A DNA stretch of 64,000 nucleotides from Shinella sp. UYSO24 (GTDB taxonomy: Bacteria; Pseudomonadota; Alphaproteobacteria; Rhizobiales; Rhizobiaceae). The notes under the pieces were generated by a model. It saw only the letters and a list, made by a program, of their open reading frames with translations, was not told the DNA's origin and did no database searches. The stretch lies in the NCBI GenBank assembly GCA_902167985.1, contig CABHNZ010000013.1, positions 1-64,000 of the forward strand, given 5' to 3'. The stretch's first letter is position 1, and each line of letters starts with the position of its first letter. Of the stretch, positions 1 to 7,864 are shown in pieces. The position numbers and the translations under genes are program-made.

Positions 1-13
1 TTACGTTGAAAAA

Positions 14-112
14 CTGTCCGGTATCAAATCGGAATCGCGTCCGGTTAACTCTCGGAATAGTGTCCGGTTTTTGATCGGAATCCCGTCCGGTGAATCATCG
101 GAATCTACACCG
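14..112. repeat. IS21-like terminal repeat array (23-bp period)
   Basis: Four copies of a unit resembling TCGGAATNNNGTCCGGT start at 29, 52, 75 and 98, exactly 23 bp apart. The last copy is degenerate, and a half unit (CTGTCCGGT) lies at 14. IS21-family elements carry several subterminal repeats that bind the transposase, and those of rhizobia have this GTCCGG/TCGGAAT flavour. No istA or istB follows inside the window, so this is either the end of an element lying to the left or a remnant. Confidence 0.6.
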
Positions 113-255
113 TATTCCGGGAAAGGCCGGTCCTACGGCAAATCTCCCGGATCGATAGATGCTCTCGAAAATGCCAGCGTCGGATTACGCTCAGTAACGC
201 CATGTCGATCACTCCAGAGCCCCCGCTGAAACCTCGCGAGGGATGATTGAAACAT

Positions 256-311
256 GGGTCAAATCTCAGTGATAATTTCCCGCAATCCCGGGTCAGCTCT
301 CAGTGCAAATC
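256..311. repeat. Second IS-terminus-like repeat pair
   Basis: Two related units, GGGTCAAATCTCAGTGATAAT at 256 and GGGTCAGCTCTCAGTGCAAAT at 290, lie 34 bp apart. Repeated GGGTCA...TCTC...GTG...AAT units are typical of IS21-family ends in rhizobia, and this type differs from the array at 14-112. The second unit contains the stop codon and last codons of the neighbouring fic gene, which suggests the element edge lies there. Confidence 0.5.
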
Positions 312-1489
312 AACACGCCTGGCTCGTATTCTCCGAACGGCCTGTTGAGAAGCTCCACAGCTTCCGGAGCGGTGAAAAGACGGTTTCTTTGATACCCGGT
401 CTTTTCGATGAGGATTCCTATCTCCATGAGTTTGTCCACGGCGTTAGATGCCGCCGGGAAGGAGACGTCCAGAAGTTTGGACAAACGCCCAACTGTGAGA
501 ACAGGGTACTCCTGCAGCACGTCGAGCGCGCGGCGCGCGGCAGAACCCTCACGCAGCTTGTCGCGTTGCAACCAATCGTCACGCAAATCGGCAAGATCAG
601 TTCTCAGGCGTTTAAGCTCGTGGACAGATTCTTTAATCGCATTCGCCACGAATACGACGAGCGGGGAGTAATCCAAACGTTGCTGCGCCGCCTTCAGGCC
701 GTCGTAGTACCGCTGCTTATTCTCCTCTATGAAGGAGGAAAGGTAGACGGGCTCGTAGCCTTCGGCGGCCATCATGACAGGCAGCAGCAAACGTCCGACA
801 CGACCATTTCCGTCGCGGAATGGATGTACCCCCTCGAAATGTGCATGAGCGATTGCCATGCGCGTGATGAAATCCTGATTCATGACCTGCATGCCATCCG
901 CATGGAGATAATGGATGTGATCCTCCATACATGAGGCGACGTATTGTGGAGGAGGAGGATTATATGTCGACTGGCTGATGTCTCCGCCTCCGATCCAAAC
1001 GACTCGGTTACGAAAATGGCCAATCGGGTCACGATAGTCAGCGTCTGACCTCATGGTCGCCGCATGGAGGTCTCTGATAAGGTCGAGGGTGAAGATGGAA
1101 GTGCCAAGCTCCCTGGCTTGAGGGACCACTTTTTCCAACGCTATGGCATAATCGCGTACCTGATGCGTGGCATCGTTTCTTTCGGTGTCATCCTCTTCCA
1201 CGGAGAGAAGTTCATCCAACGTACTGTTCGTACCTTCAATAGACGAGCTGCTGAGAGCTTCTTTTCGCACCGGGATACGCGTGAGCAAATAGTTATCAGG
1301 CAAGCTGCTCGCTATGATGGCGGCCTCTTTCAAAGCCGCGTGCGCTTCACCGACTGCCACAGCCACACCGGTGAGCGGCACGCCGTCTTCGGTGGGTGCC
1401 GTGGGCACCACCCCATAATGCGCGCCATGGGGTTCGGTGAAACGCTGCAAAGTTTGGCGGACAGCTTCGGTGAGATTATTGCGGTTCAT
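293..1489 (-). CDS. Fic family protein, probable AMP-transferase, with C-terminal winged helix
   Basis: A 398-residue Fic protein. The catalytic loop HPFRDGNGRVGR is at about 222-233, with the His and the anion-binding GNGR intact. An inhibitory motif of the (S/T)xxxE(G/N) type, SSSIEG, lies at about 81-86, so this is a class with an N-terminal self-inhibitory helix. A winged-helix DNA-binding domain covers about 318-375, so it may bind DNA or regulate itself. Family members usually transfer AMP to a Tyr, Thr or Ser of a target protein; the target here is unknown. The start is supported by AAGGA ahead of the ATG. The last five codons and stop lie in an IS-terminus repeat, so the natural C-terminus may have been replaced. 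It diverges from the cassette at 1780. Confidence 0.88.
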   Translation of the reverse strand: MNRNNLTEAVRQTLQRFTEPHGAHYGVVPTAPTEDGVPLTGVAVAVGEAHAALKEAAIIASSLPDNYLLTRIPVRKEALSSSSIEGTNSTLDELLSVEEDDTERNDATHQVRDYAIALEKVVPQARELGTSIFTLDLIRDLHAATMRSDADYRDPIGHFRNRVVWIGGGDISQSTYNPPPPQYVASCMEDHIHYLHADGMQVMNQDFITRMAIAHAHFEGVHPFRDGNGRVGRLLLPVMMAAEGYEPVYLSSFIEENKQRYYDGLKAAQQRLDYSPLVVFVANAIKESVHELKRLRTDLADLRDDWLQRDKLREGSAARRALDVLQEYPVLTVGRLSKLLDVSFPAASNAVDKLMEIGILIEKTGYQRNRLFTAPEAVELLNRPFGEYEPGVLICTES

Positions 1490-1513
1490 CAGTTATCCTT
1501 GAATACACATCGT

Positions 1514-1700
1514 CCATGATGTCACATGTTAATGTTTAATGCCATAACCTTTAATAAGAAGGTCGGTGCAGCCGCCTTATGTAAGGTTAAGCCCATTTTC
1601 CCGACGCTCAGGCAACCGACAAGAGGGAGCAACCGGTAGACATTCTGGGTTGACATGGTTTGGTCTGTTCTGTATTTGTTCTGGCCATGATTTCACATGT
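1514..1700. promoter_or_regulatory. 16-bp direct repeats between fic and the TnsA-like gene
   Basis: CCATGATGTCACATGT at 1514-1529 and CCATGATTTCACATGT at 1685-1700 match at 15 of 16 positions on the same strand, in the 290-bp divergent intergenic region (1490-1779). Each contains the palindrome-like core CACATG. The positions fit a shared operator for both transcription units. Binding by the winged helix of the Fic protein is a guess. Confidence 0.4.
1650..1678 (+). promoter_or_regulatory. Candidate sigma-70 promoter for the TnsA-like/AAA-M41 cassette
   Basis: A perfect TTGACA box at 1650-1655 is followed, after 17 bp, by TATTTG at 1673-1678, a half-match to the -10 consensus. It lies about 100 bp before the ATG at 1780 and just ahead of the second 16-bp repeat, where a bound repressor could block it. 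Prediction by eye only. Confidence 0.35.
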
Positions 1701-1779
1701 GCTCCACCTACTACGAATAACGCCTTGATCGCCGCCTCCACGCGGAGGCAGTCACGATGCGTTTACGTGAGTAGTTCAG

Positions 1780-2376
1780 ATGAGTGTTGAATCGTCGTCT
1801 TCTCAATCTTGGAAGCCGGTAGCCCAAGGTCAAAATTTCTACCCCTCAGCCACTATCCGCTGCGATGGCCCCGCAATCTTTCGCAGCCAGTTTGCTAGGG
1901 ATGTCGCATGTCTTCTCGACGTTGATGACGCCGTAGCGGAATGGTCTTGCCAATCACTGCCCTTCGCTAGCGTAGGCGAAACGTACCGACCGGATTTCGT
2001 CGTAAAGGTCGGTGATCGCGTTGTCGTAGTCGATGCGATCACCGAGGACACGCCGTCGTGGATTAACAATGCGGTTCGTGAGAGTGGCTACGAGTACGAG
2101 CCAGTACATCAAACCGAATTGCCATCAATCCGTTTGAAAAACGCAAAGGACCTTCTTCGATATGGTAAATTCCAGGCAGGGCTTGAAGATCGGGTCCGGC
2201 TTCTCGCCGCTTTAGACGAACAAGGAACCCTTACTCTAGCGGAATCCCTATCCGTGTTTCGGGAGACCAGGCCGATAGCGGGCTTGGCATCCATGGTCCT
2301 CAACCGCTTCATCAACATTGACCTTGATGAAGCATTGATCGGGCCCGAATCCACTGTCAGCCGCCGTCGCGGCTGA
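1780..2376 (+). CDS. TnsA-like PD-(D/E)XK nuclease-fold protein
   Basis: A 198-residue protein that I place only by motif. After a region with Glu54 comes a YRPDFVV motif (Asp72) and then a hydrophobic strand VVVVDA (about 81-86). This is the layout of the TnsA N-terminal endonuclease domain (E...PDF...[ED]xK). The usual catalytic Lys after the second strand is missing: the sequence reads DAI. It may therefore be an altered or inactive nuclease fold that binds DNA or a partner. It stands 46 bp ahead of the AAA+/M41 gene on the same strand, so the two probably form an operon. The start lacks a strong Shine-Dalgarno sequence. The role is unknown; transposition or defence are both possible. Confidence 0.55.
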   Translation: MSVESSSSQSWKPVAQGQNFYPSATIRCDGPAIFRSQFARDVACLLDVDDAVAEWSCQSLPFASVGETYRPDFVVKVGDRVVVVDAITEDTPSWINNAVRESGYEYEPVHQTELPSIRLKNAKDLLRYGKFQAGLEDRVRLLAALDEQGTLTLAESLSVFRETRPIAGLASMVLNRFINIDLDEALIGPESTVSRRRG

Positions 2377-2422
2377 CCTCAGGTTTCGTTTAGCGGCTTA
2401 TGACGGCCGCGCAGGGGTTCCA

Positions 2423-4327
2423 ATGACATTCAGAACAAAGCTTAAACCGACAAGAGCACCGAAAGACTTCGCGTTGTGGTGCACTCTGAAACGCGCAGCA
2501 CGGGCCTGCCCACAATTCGCAAAAGGTGGATCGGGCCTTTTAGTGCTGATCGCGCCCGAGGAACAATCCGCGACGAAATATGGTCAAGCAATCGCAGAAC
2601 TCTTGAACCCAAGCTCCGATTGGAGAACCGAGGACCTCGGATTCATGTACATCCTGGCCTCGGACAAGCCGAGCAGGGTGTTCAATAACTATGCGTCTGA
2701 GATCGAAGGACGGCGAAGAGCAGTCATCTTGGTGGAGGCTGAGGCCGAAATTCCAACCATCGTTCGCGTGGCGGCCGACATGATCATGGAGTTGCCGCCG
2801 GTATCAGCCCGCGATCTTCAAGTGACCTGCCGCGTCGCGTTCAGCAAAAAGATTAGCAAGGAAGATGCCGAGGAGGCACTGCGCCATCCCAGTGACTTGC
2901 TCTGGGCAGCGTTGCGGCTCGGCAGACCTGTTGACGATGCACTGAACCGTCTTGCGGCAATTACTGCGGAGACAGGCCCGGGGCCACGCCGATCTGCCGG
3001 TGATACTCCAAAGTTGAGTGCAATGTATGGGTATGGCCCGGCGAAAGGTTGGGGCATCCAACTGGCGACAGACTTGAAGGACTGGCAGAGTGGCAAGATC
3101 GGTTGGGATGACGTTGATCGTGGTATCATCCTTTCCGGCCCGCCTGGCGTGGGTAAAACGGTCTTCGCCAAAGCTGTTGCCAGTGAATGTGGTGCTAACC
3201 TTGTCGCGACATCGTTGGGGCAGTGGCAGGCCTGTGGCCACTTAGGTGACCTTCTCAAGGCCATGCGTGGCGACTTTGCCGCCGCGAAGAAATCCGCACC
3301 ATCTATCCTCTTCATCGATGAGATTGATTCCGTCGGAAATCGCGAACGGTTCACACACGACAATCGTGACTACTCGACGCAGGTCGTGAACGCATTTTTG
3401 GAATGCTTGGACGGGGTTGATGGTCGGGAAGGGGTCATTGTGGTTGGAGCGACAAATAACTTCTCCCGTATTGATCCTGCTATCGTCCGTTCCGGGCGTC
3501 TTGACCGTCACATCGCGATTCCGTTGCCAAATGCGGATGACCGCGTGGGAATCCTGTCCCAGCATCTCGGCGGTCAAATTAGGGATGATGATCTGAGATC
3601 ATTGGTGCTCCCAACCCACGGAATGAGCGGTGCCGATCTTGCCAAGGCTGTGAGGGACGCACGGCGCATCTCGCGAAGGGCAGGGCGAGAAATCGTTCTG
3701 GATGACATTGTCCAAGGATTGCCGCCAGTATTCAAACTCAGTGACGAGCATAGGCGGGCAAATGCCATCCATGAGGCCGGTCACACTATCGTTGGTATTC
3801 GCCTGAGATATGGCACTTACGTTGGGACGCAGGTCATTGATCAGATCGTGCTGAGTTCTGGTTCAAACCAAACGGCGGGGGCCGCCTATTTCCAGGTTCC
3901 GGCAGTCGCACATCGAATGAGGCAAAGCTATCTCGACCAAATCGCGATGGTGTTGGCTGGTATCGCTGCCGAAGAAATTGTGCTCGGATGCATCTCCGAC
4001 GGCGCAGGTTCAGGGAGAACATCGGACCTTGCTACTGCGACAAGGATTGCCACGATGATGGAAACAATGTTGGGAATGGGCGCAACGTTCGTACACAGCC
4101 TCGCAGTTGACGATGCCGAACTGGAAAAATTGCGATTGGCAGATCGCGATCTGGCTATGCGCGTCAGCTTCAAGCTCAATGAGCAATTTCAGAGAGCGAA
4201 AGAAATCCTTCAGAGTGAAATTCCATTCCTCCAAGTTTTGGCCGAGGAATTGGCGAAACGAGGCAGCCTTACACCTGAAAGATTCAACGAATTGGACAAC
4301 CGGTCAGGCAATCGAAACGCTGCCTAA
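2423..4327 (+). CDS. FtsH-like AAA+ ATPase with M41 zinc-peptidase domain, no membrane anchor
   Basis: A 634-residue protein. The N-terminal ~200 residues match no family I recognise. An AAA+ module follows, with Walker A GPPGVGKT at about 239-246, Walker B ILFIDEID near 295 and a second region of homology carrying the arginine fingers (SGRLDRHI). The C-terminal half is an M41 peptidase: the zinc motif HEAGH is at about 450-454, and GAGSGRTSDLATAT resembles the stretch of FtsH that supplies the third (Asp) zinc ligand. FtsH normally has two N-terminal membrane segments; none is visible here, so this looks like a soluble ATP-dependent protease. It sits directly after the TnsA-like gene and ends at a strong terminator shared with the convergent OLD gene. 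A possible role is regulated proteolysis or remodelling of a DNA-bound partner. Confidence 0.8.
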   Translation: MTFRTKLKPTRAPKDFALWCTLKRAARACPQFAKGGSGLLVLIAPEEQSATKYGQAIAELLNPSSDWRTEDLGFMYILASDKPSRVFNNYASEIEGRRRAVILVEAEAEIPTIVRVAADMIMELPPVSARDLQVTCRVAFSKKISKEDAEEALRHPSDLLWAALRLGRPVDDALNRLAAITAETGPGPRRSAGDTPKLSAMYGYGPAKGWGIQLATDLKDWQSGKIGWDDVDRGIILSGPPGVGKTVFAKAVASECGANLVATSLGQWQACGHLGDLLKAMRGDFAAAKKSAPSILFIDEIDSVGNRERFTHDNRDYSTQVVNAFLECLDGVDGREGVIVVGATNNFSRIDPAIVRSGRLDRHIAIPLPNADDRVGILSQHLGGQIRDDDLRSLVLPTHGMSGADLAKAVRDARRISRRAGREIVLDDIVQGLPPVFKLSDEHRRANAIHEAGHTIVGIRLRYGTYVGTQVIDQIVLSSGSNQTAGAAYFQVPAVAHRMRQSYLDQIAMVLAGIAAEEIVLGCISDGAGSGRTSDLATATRIATMMETMLGMGATFVHSLAVDDAELEKLRLADRDLAMRVSFKLNEQFQRAKEILQSEIPFLQVLAEELAKRGSLTPERFNELDNRSGNRNAA

Positions 4328-4328
4328 C

Positions 4329-4360
4329 AATATGAGCGCCGTAACATGGGCGCTCATATT
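4329..4360. terminator. Bidirectional terminator between AAA-M41 and OLD genes
   Basis: A perfect 12-bp stem (AATATGAGCGCC with GGCGCTCATATT) and 8-nt loop stand just after the AAA+/M41 stop. TTTCTT follows on the plus strand, and the A-rich left flank gives a short T-run on the minus strand. It lies between two convergent stops (4327 and 4379), so it probably serves both. Confidence 0.8.
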
Positions 4361-4378
4361 TTCTTGTGCGGGCTAAGC

Positions 4379-6406
4379 TCAGGCGAGAGCTTTAGAAACG
4401 GCTGTGAAAAGCTTTTCGAACTGGGAAATTTCTGCCTTCGTTAATTCGGAGGCATCGTGATCACGGCTCCACCGAAGGAATGCTTTGGCAAGTTTGTACT
4501 TGCTGAAATCCTTTATTTCTTTGGCGAGGATATCAACCAGAGGTCGGTTTGGATGGTCTGAAACAGCCTTCGCTACGTCGACATTGAATTCGGCTTTCAC
4601 AACCTCGGTCAATGTTGCACGCAACAGGTCTTCGATTTCCGACTTTTCTATCGGATCGGTAAGGAAATCCTTGGTTCTCAAAATCGCCTTTTGCTTGAGG
4701 GTGTGAATGAGAACTTCTTGCTTTGCCACATCATCGCCCGCCTTATCGGAGTCGAGTAACGCGGCGACCTTGAGATTGTGGGCATGAAGAATGGTGGCGA
4801 AGTACGTGATCTTGCTCGCAGTGCCAGCTGGGATAAGCGCAATCTTTGGATCGAGATGAGCTTTACCTGCGGCAGCAAACAGGTTGGATACCGCATCCAA
4901 GTACCAGTAGTCCGTCAAGCCTTCTAAGATAAAGTTCTTCTTCTTAGTGAAAAGGCTTTGAGCGAGGTCGTAGCCCAGTGCTTCCTGAAGCGGGAGCAAG
5001 CCTGCTGGGTCAGATGACGTGACGGTGGTATGAACCTTTGTCCCGACCTTGCGGTCAGTCATCTCCACCACTCGAACGCGATCAAGTTCGTCGCTCCCCA
5101 CCAGAAACGGCGAGTGCGTGGTGAAGATCGTCTGATTGTTTTCAGCAAGCCTGGTTATCGTTTTCTGGAATTCGCGCTGCTTCAATGCGTGCAAGCTCAC
5201 GCCAGGCTCATCGAGAAGAAGGATCGCATTTTCATAATTATCTTCGGCCTCTGCGAAGAAGACTACAAAAAAGGATACGAGCCACTGAAAGCCTTCAGAC
5301 CGCTGATCCAGCTCCACTGATACGCCGAGATCATCTTCAACCACAACCTTGAGATATTGGCCGTCGGCAAGCACTCTTAGGCGGTCTGCCTCTGCGCGAT
5401 CCGGGTTTGGGTTCCAGATTGATCTAATTTCGTCGGTAAGACGGGCACTTGCAGCATCCAATTGATACTGGCGCTCGTCGGCGCGCCGTTCGATTGCCGT
5501 CAGGTTGGTTTCACTGTTGTCCTCACGCTGCTTGTCAGTAACTGTCCCGGCCTTCGCTAATTCCTGAGCGTCAAAACCCAGTAATTTTAGAAGGCAAAGA
5601 TTTCCATAGTCATACTTGTCGTCATCCATAAGTTTTTGCGTGACGCGCTGATGAAGATGAGCGAGATGAATGCGCGGGCGGACCCTGAAGTAGTTGTTCG
5701 AGAGCACGAAAACAGGCATACGCTTTTCTAGAACGGAGAGAACCTCGTCTGCTTGATCCGTCAGGTCAAACGCTGCTTCGATAGCGTCATATCTTTGTTC
5801 GATTGCCGAACCGGCGTCGATACGGCTGATGTACTTTTTGAGCCAACCGCGAATTTTGGTGCGTCTTTCTTTGCTCAATTTCCAATTTGCATGAAAACCT
5901 TCAACTGTTGCCTCAAGATCGGCCGCAGTTTTGCTTGTTTCTGTTCCTGTTTCAGCAGATAGCATGGCATCTACGTGTGCTGCGACACGGTCGAGGTCTT
6001 TACGAATATGCGCGAGGGTCGTGCCGGAAAAATCTAAATCGCTCTCATGAACAGCGCTGTTATCCAGGTATCGAGTAAAGGTATACGTGCTCACCTTATC
6101 GCGGAACGCTTCGGGAAGTGCCGCCTTGTCATCTTTGTCCAAGACGAACGTGGCACTGACGACCTTGGAATGGCTCGGGTCAACTTTGCCTCGTGTGATA
6201 TCGTTGTAAAGCGAGCGAGGATAATCGCGTAAGGCATCTAACTGAGGAACGCCTGCGGGCCGCTTCAAGTGTTGAATTGCCTGTAATATCGCTGATTTTC
6301 CCGCTTCATTCGGCCCAACTAGGATCGTCTTCTCCCGTTCGACTTCGATTACCCCAGTGTCTTTGATGCTACGGTAGTTTGTGACCTGTACTGTCTTGAG
6401 CTTCAA
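4379..6406 (-). CDS. OLD family endonuclease (ABC-type ATPase plus TOPRIM)
   Basis: About 675 residues. The N-terminal ATPase has VTNYRSIKDTG and Walker A GPNEAGKS at about 31-38. Walker B and switch come later as LLLDEPGVSLHA followed by IFTTHSPFLV. A C-terminal TOPRIM domain has the acidic FILEGLTDYWYLDA and ALLDSDKAGDD motifs. This is the architecture of class 1 (stand-alone) OLD nucleases, related to the P2 Old protein and found in phage defence. I chose the TTG start at 6406: it has GGAGG eight bases upstream, and the protein then begins MKLKTVQVTN as in the family. The longer ATG start at 6493 adds 29 residues with no family resemblance. No gabija-type helicase neighbours it. It is convergent with the AAA+/M41 gene. 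Confidence 0.85.
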   Translation of the reverse strand: MKLKTVQVTNYRSIKDTGVIEVEREKTILVGPNEAGKSAILQAIQHLKRPAGVPQLDALRDYPRSLYNDITRGKVDPSHSKVVSATFVLDKDDKAALPEAFRDKVSTYTFTRYLDNSAVHESDLDFSGTTLAHIRKDLDRVAAHVDAMLSAETGTETSKTAADLEATVEGFHANWKLSKERRTKIRGWLKKYISRIDAGSAIEQRYDAIEAAFDLTDQADEVLSVLEKRMPVFVLSNNYFRVRPRIHLAHLHQRVTQKLMDDDKYDYGNLCLLKLLGFDAQELAKAGTVTDKQREDNSETNLTAIERRADERQYQLDAASARLTDEIRSIWNPNPDRAEADRLRVLADGQYLKVVVEDDLGVSVELDQRSEGFQWLVSFFVVFFAEAEDNYENAILLLDEPGVSLHALKQREFQKTITRLAENNQTIFTTHSPFLVGSDELDRVRVVEMTDRKVGTKVHTTVTSSDPAGLLPLQEALGYDLAQSLFTKKKNFILEGLTDYWYLDAVSNLFAAAGKAHLDPKIALIPAGTASKITYFATILHAHNLKVAALLDSDKAGDDVAKQEVLIHTLKQKAILRTKDFLTDPIEKSEIEDLLRATLTEVVKAEFNVDVAKAVSDHPNRPLVDILAKEIKDFSKYKLAKAFLRWSRDHDASELTKAEISQFEKLFTAVSKALA

Positions 6407-6487
6407 CGCGAATTCCTCCAGCCGATGTGGATATGCTTGTTCGACATCAAGGAAAAGGCAATCGCCTTGAAGGAATTTCCTAAATTG

Positions 6488-6541
6488 TTTCACACATGAA
6501 AATCGCCGAGCAAGAACGCACGCCGCAAAATGTCAACATTT
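6488..6541. promoter_or_regulatory. Two palindromes upstream of the OLD gene
   Basis: TTTCA-CACA-TGAAA at 6488-6501 and AAATGT-CA-ACATTT at 6528-6541 lie 80-135 bp upstream of the TTG start. Both are exact inverted repeats in AT-rich sequence, where an operator could sit. The first shares the CACATG core with the 16-bp repeats near fic. No regulator can be assigned. Confidence 0.3.
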
Positions 6542-7067
6542 GTGGCGAAATCTGCTATCGAGAGATTGAAGTCGCGGAGCGCACCTGCGTTTTGCAATAG
6601 ATGCGTCGTCACAGGCCGGGATTCTCAAAAGGGACGTCGGACGTTCTCATTTGAATGGACAAGAACAGGAAAATAGTGAAGTCTTCTCAGAAGGTCTGAT
6701 TTTCAATTGTTGTGTCGGGCGTCAATTTTCTCGATATTTTCAGCAGGCTCAATGTTTCAGCGGCAATGACCGGCGATATCGCGCTTGGCGAGTGCTCGCG
6801 CAAGCAGATGTCGATCTTCGGATGCTGCCGTGCATGGTGAACTGTTTATCCGTCAATGCAGGTCCGCCGTTCATGGCCCGGCATTGTCGCAAACGCGTTC
6901 ATCGTCGTTAAACTGCAGGGCGCAGCTGTCATGCATCGTCTTATGCATAGTCATTGAAATGAAGCGGATTGCCGTCGCCTACATTACCTGCAGTTGCCTC
7001 CCGCGGATCAAGCTTGGCGCATCACTCGCTTGCTTGACGTCGGTAGTGAAGGCGACGGCAATACCTC
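6494..7067. other. Gene-poor gap at the right edge of the accessory island
   Basis: About 570 bp with no convincing gene. The only short frame near the left end (ATG 6495, 34 codons) has no family resemblance or clear Shine-Dalgarno sequence. I see no integrase, tRNA or clear direct repeat that would mark an attachment site. The sequence changes here from the lower-GC island to the GC-rich core. Confidence 0.5.
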
Positions 7068-7265
7068 TTAGTGCGCAAGTTCCTTCGGCGATGCGAGACG
7101 CAGGACGTAATCCTCGGCAGCATCGGCCAGTGCCAGTGCGATTTCGGCGCGTCCGAAACCCTTGGCGTGCAATTTCAGGATCATTTCATTCATCGCCGCC
7201 TCGACGGCAGGGCGGCATGCACGGCGGCGAGTCTTGCGTTCGACCAGTGATTCAACGTTACTCAT
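7068..7265 (-). CDS. Small conserved-looking cytoplasmic protein
   Basis: 65 residues from the ATG at 7265, chosen because GAGGGG stands eight or so bases upstream; an ATG nine codons earlier has no such site. It is rich in Ala, Glu and Arg and looks all-helical, with a basic patch (RKTRRRACRP) near residue 15. The helical core ends in LALADAAEDYVLRLASP. There is no signal peptide, membrane segment or known motif. Function unknown. Confidence 0.55.
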   Translation of the reverse strand: MSNVESLVERKTRRRACRPAVEAAMNEMILKLHAKGFGRAEIALALADAAEDYVLRLASPKELAH

Positions 7266-7555
7266 GACAGATCCCCTCTTCATGGAAAACAAAGAATTGC
7301 AAATTTAGAGAATTGTGCAATACGCCAAATGACGGGGGTGCCCCATTTTTGCCTTTTTTGGTGAGAAAGCGGCAGCAAATACTGCGAATCACGTTGAAAC
7401 GTGCTTTTTAGGTCACTTTAGTGCCTGTGCTATGCTGACACAGTTCGTGATTTGTGCCGTCTCAAGGCGCGGGACGCGTGTTTAAGCTATCCCTGCGTAC
7501 CGGGACGGTATCCGCCTGGGAAAATGTCGCGTCCCCCAGTCCGCGCTCTCGTCGG

Positions 7556-7864
7556 TCAAAGTCCAAAGAAATGATCAAAGGCCAGATTTGCCGGATAGGC
7601 GAAGCTGCCGCGGTCGAGATAGCCCTGCCGGTAAAGGCAGGCGCGTAGAGCTGCGGAATATCGCAGACTGCCGACTTCGCGCGTGCCTCGTGGCGGGTTG
7701 ATGGCTTCCGGGCGGCAATGCTTAAGCGCGGCCTCATAATGCCGGGTCGTGACCGGATTGCTGTCGGCTGTGACGCCGCCAAAGCTCTGATAGTTTGCGG
7801 GGGCCTCCGCGGCAGAGATGAATGCCAGGCTCGCCAAGGCGCCTATTAAAGCCAGTGATTTCAT
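7556..7864 (-). CDS. Small secreted protein of unknown function
   Basis: 102 residues from the ATG at 7864, preceded by GGAGA. An N-terminal signal peptide (MKSLALIGALASLAFISAAEA) points to the periplasm. The mature part has two Cys (in KHCRPEA and RACLYRQG) that could form a disulfide, and the polypeptide ends in aromatic residues. It faces divergently away from the gene at 8346. No family recognised. Confidence 0.55.
   Translation of the reverse strand: MKSLALIGALASLAFISAAEAPANYQSFGGVTADSNPVTTRHYEAALKHCRPEAINPPRGTREVGSLRYSAALRACLYRQGYLDRGSFAYPANLAFDHFFGL

Noticed and set aside
14..112. CRISPR array
   Set aside because: The 23-bp period is too short for a repeat plus spacer, no unique spacers exist, and no cas gene is present.
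254..934. 226-residue plus-strand frame over fic
   Set aside because: It is antisense to the clear Fic coding sequence, whose catalytic motif and length fit the family. The plus-strand protein has no motif.
6495..6599. 34-codon ORF divergent from the OLD gene
   Set aside because: Weak start context, no motif, and it overlaps the palindromic control region. Not supported as a gene.
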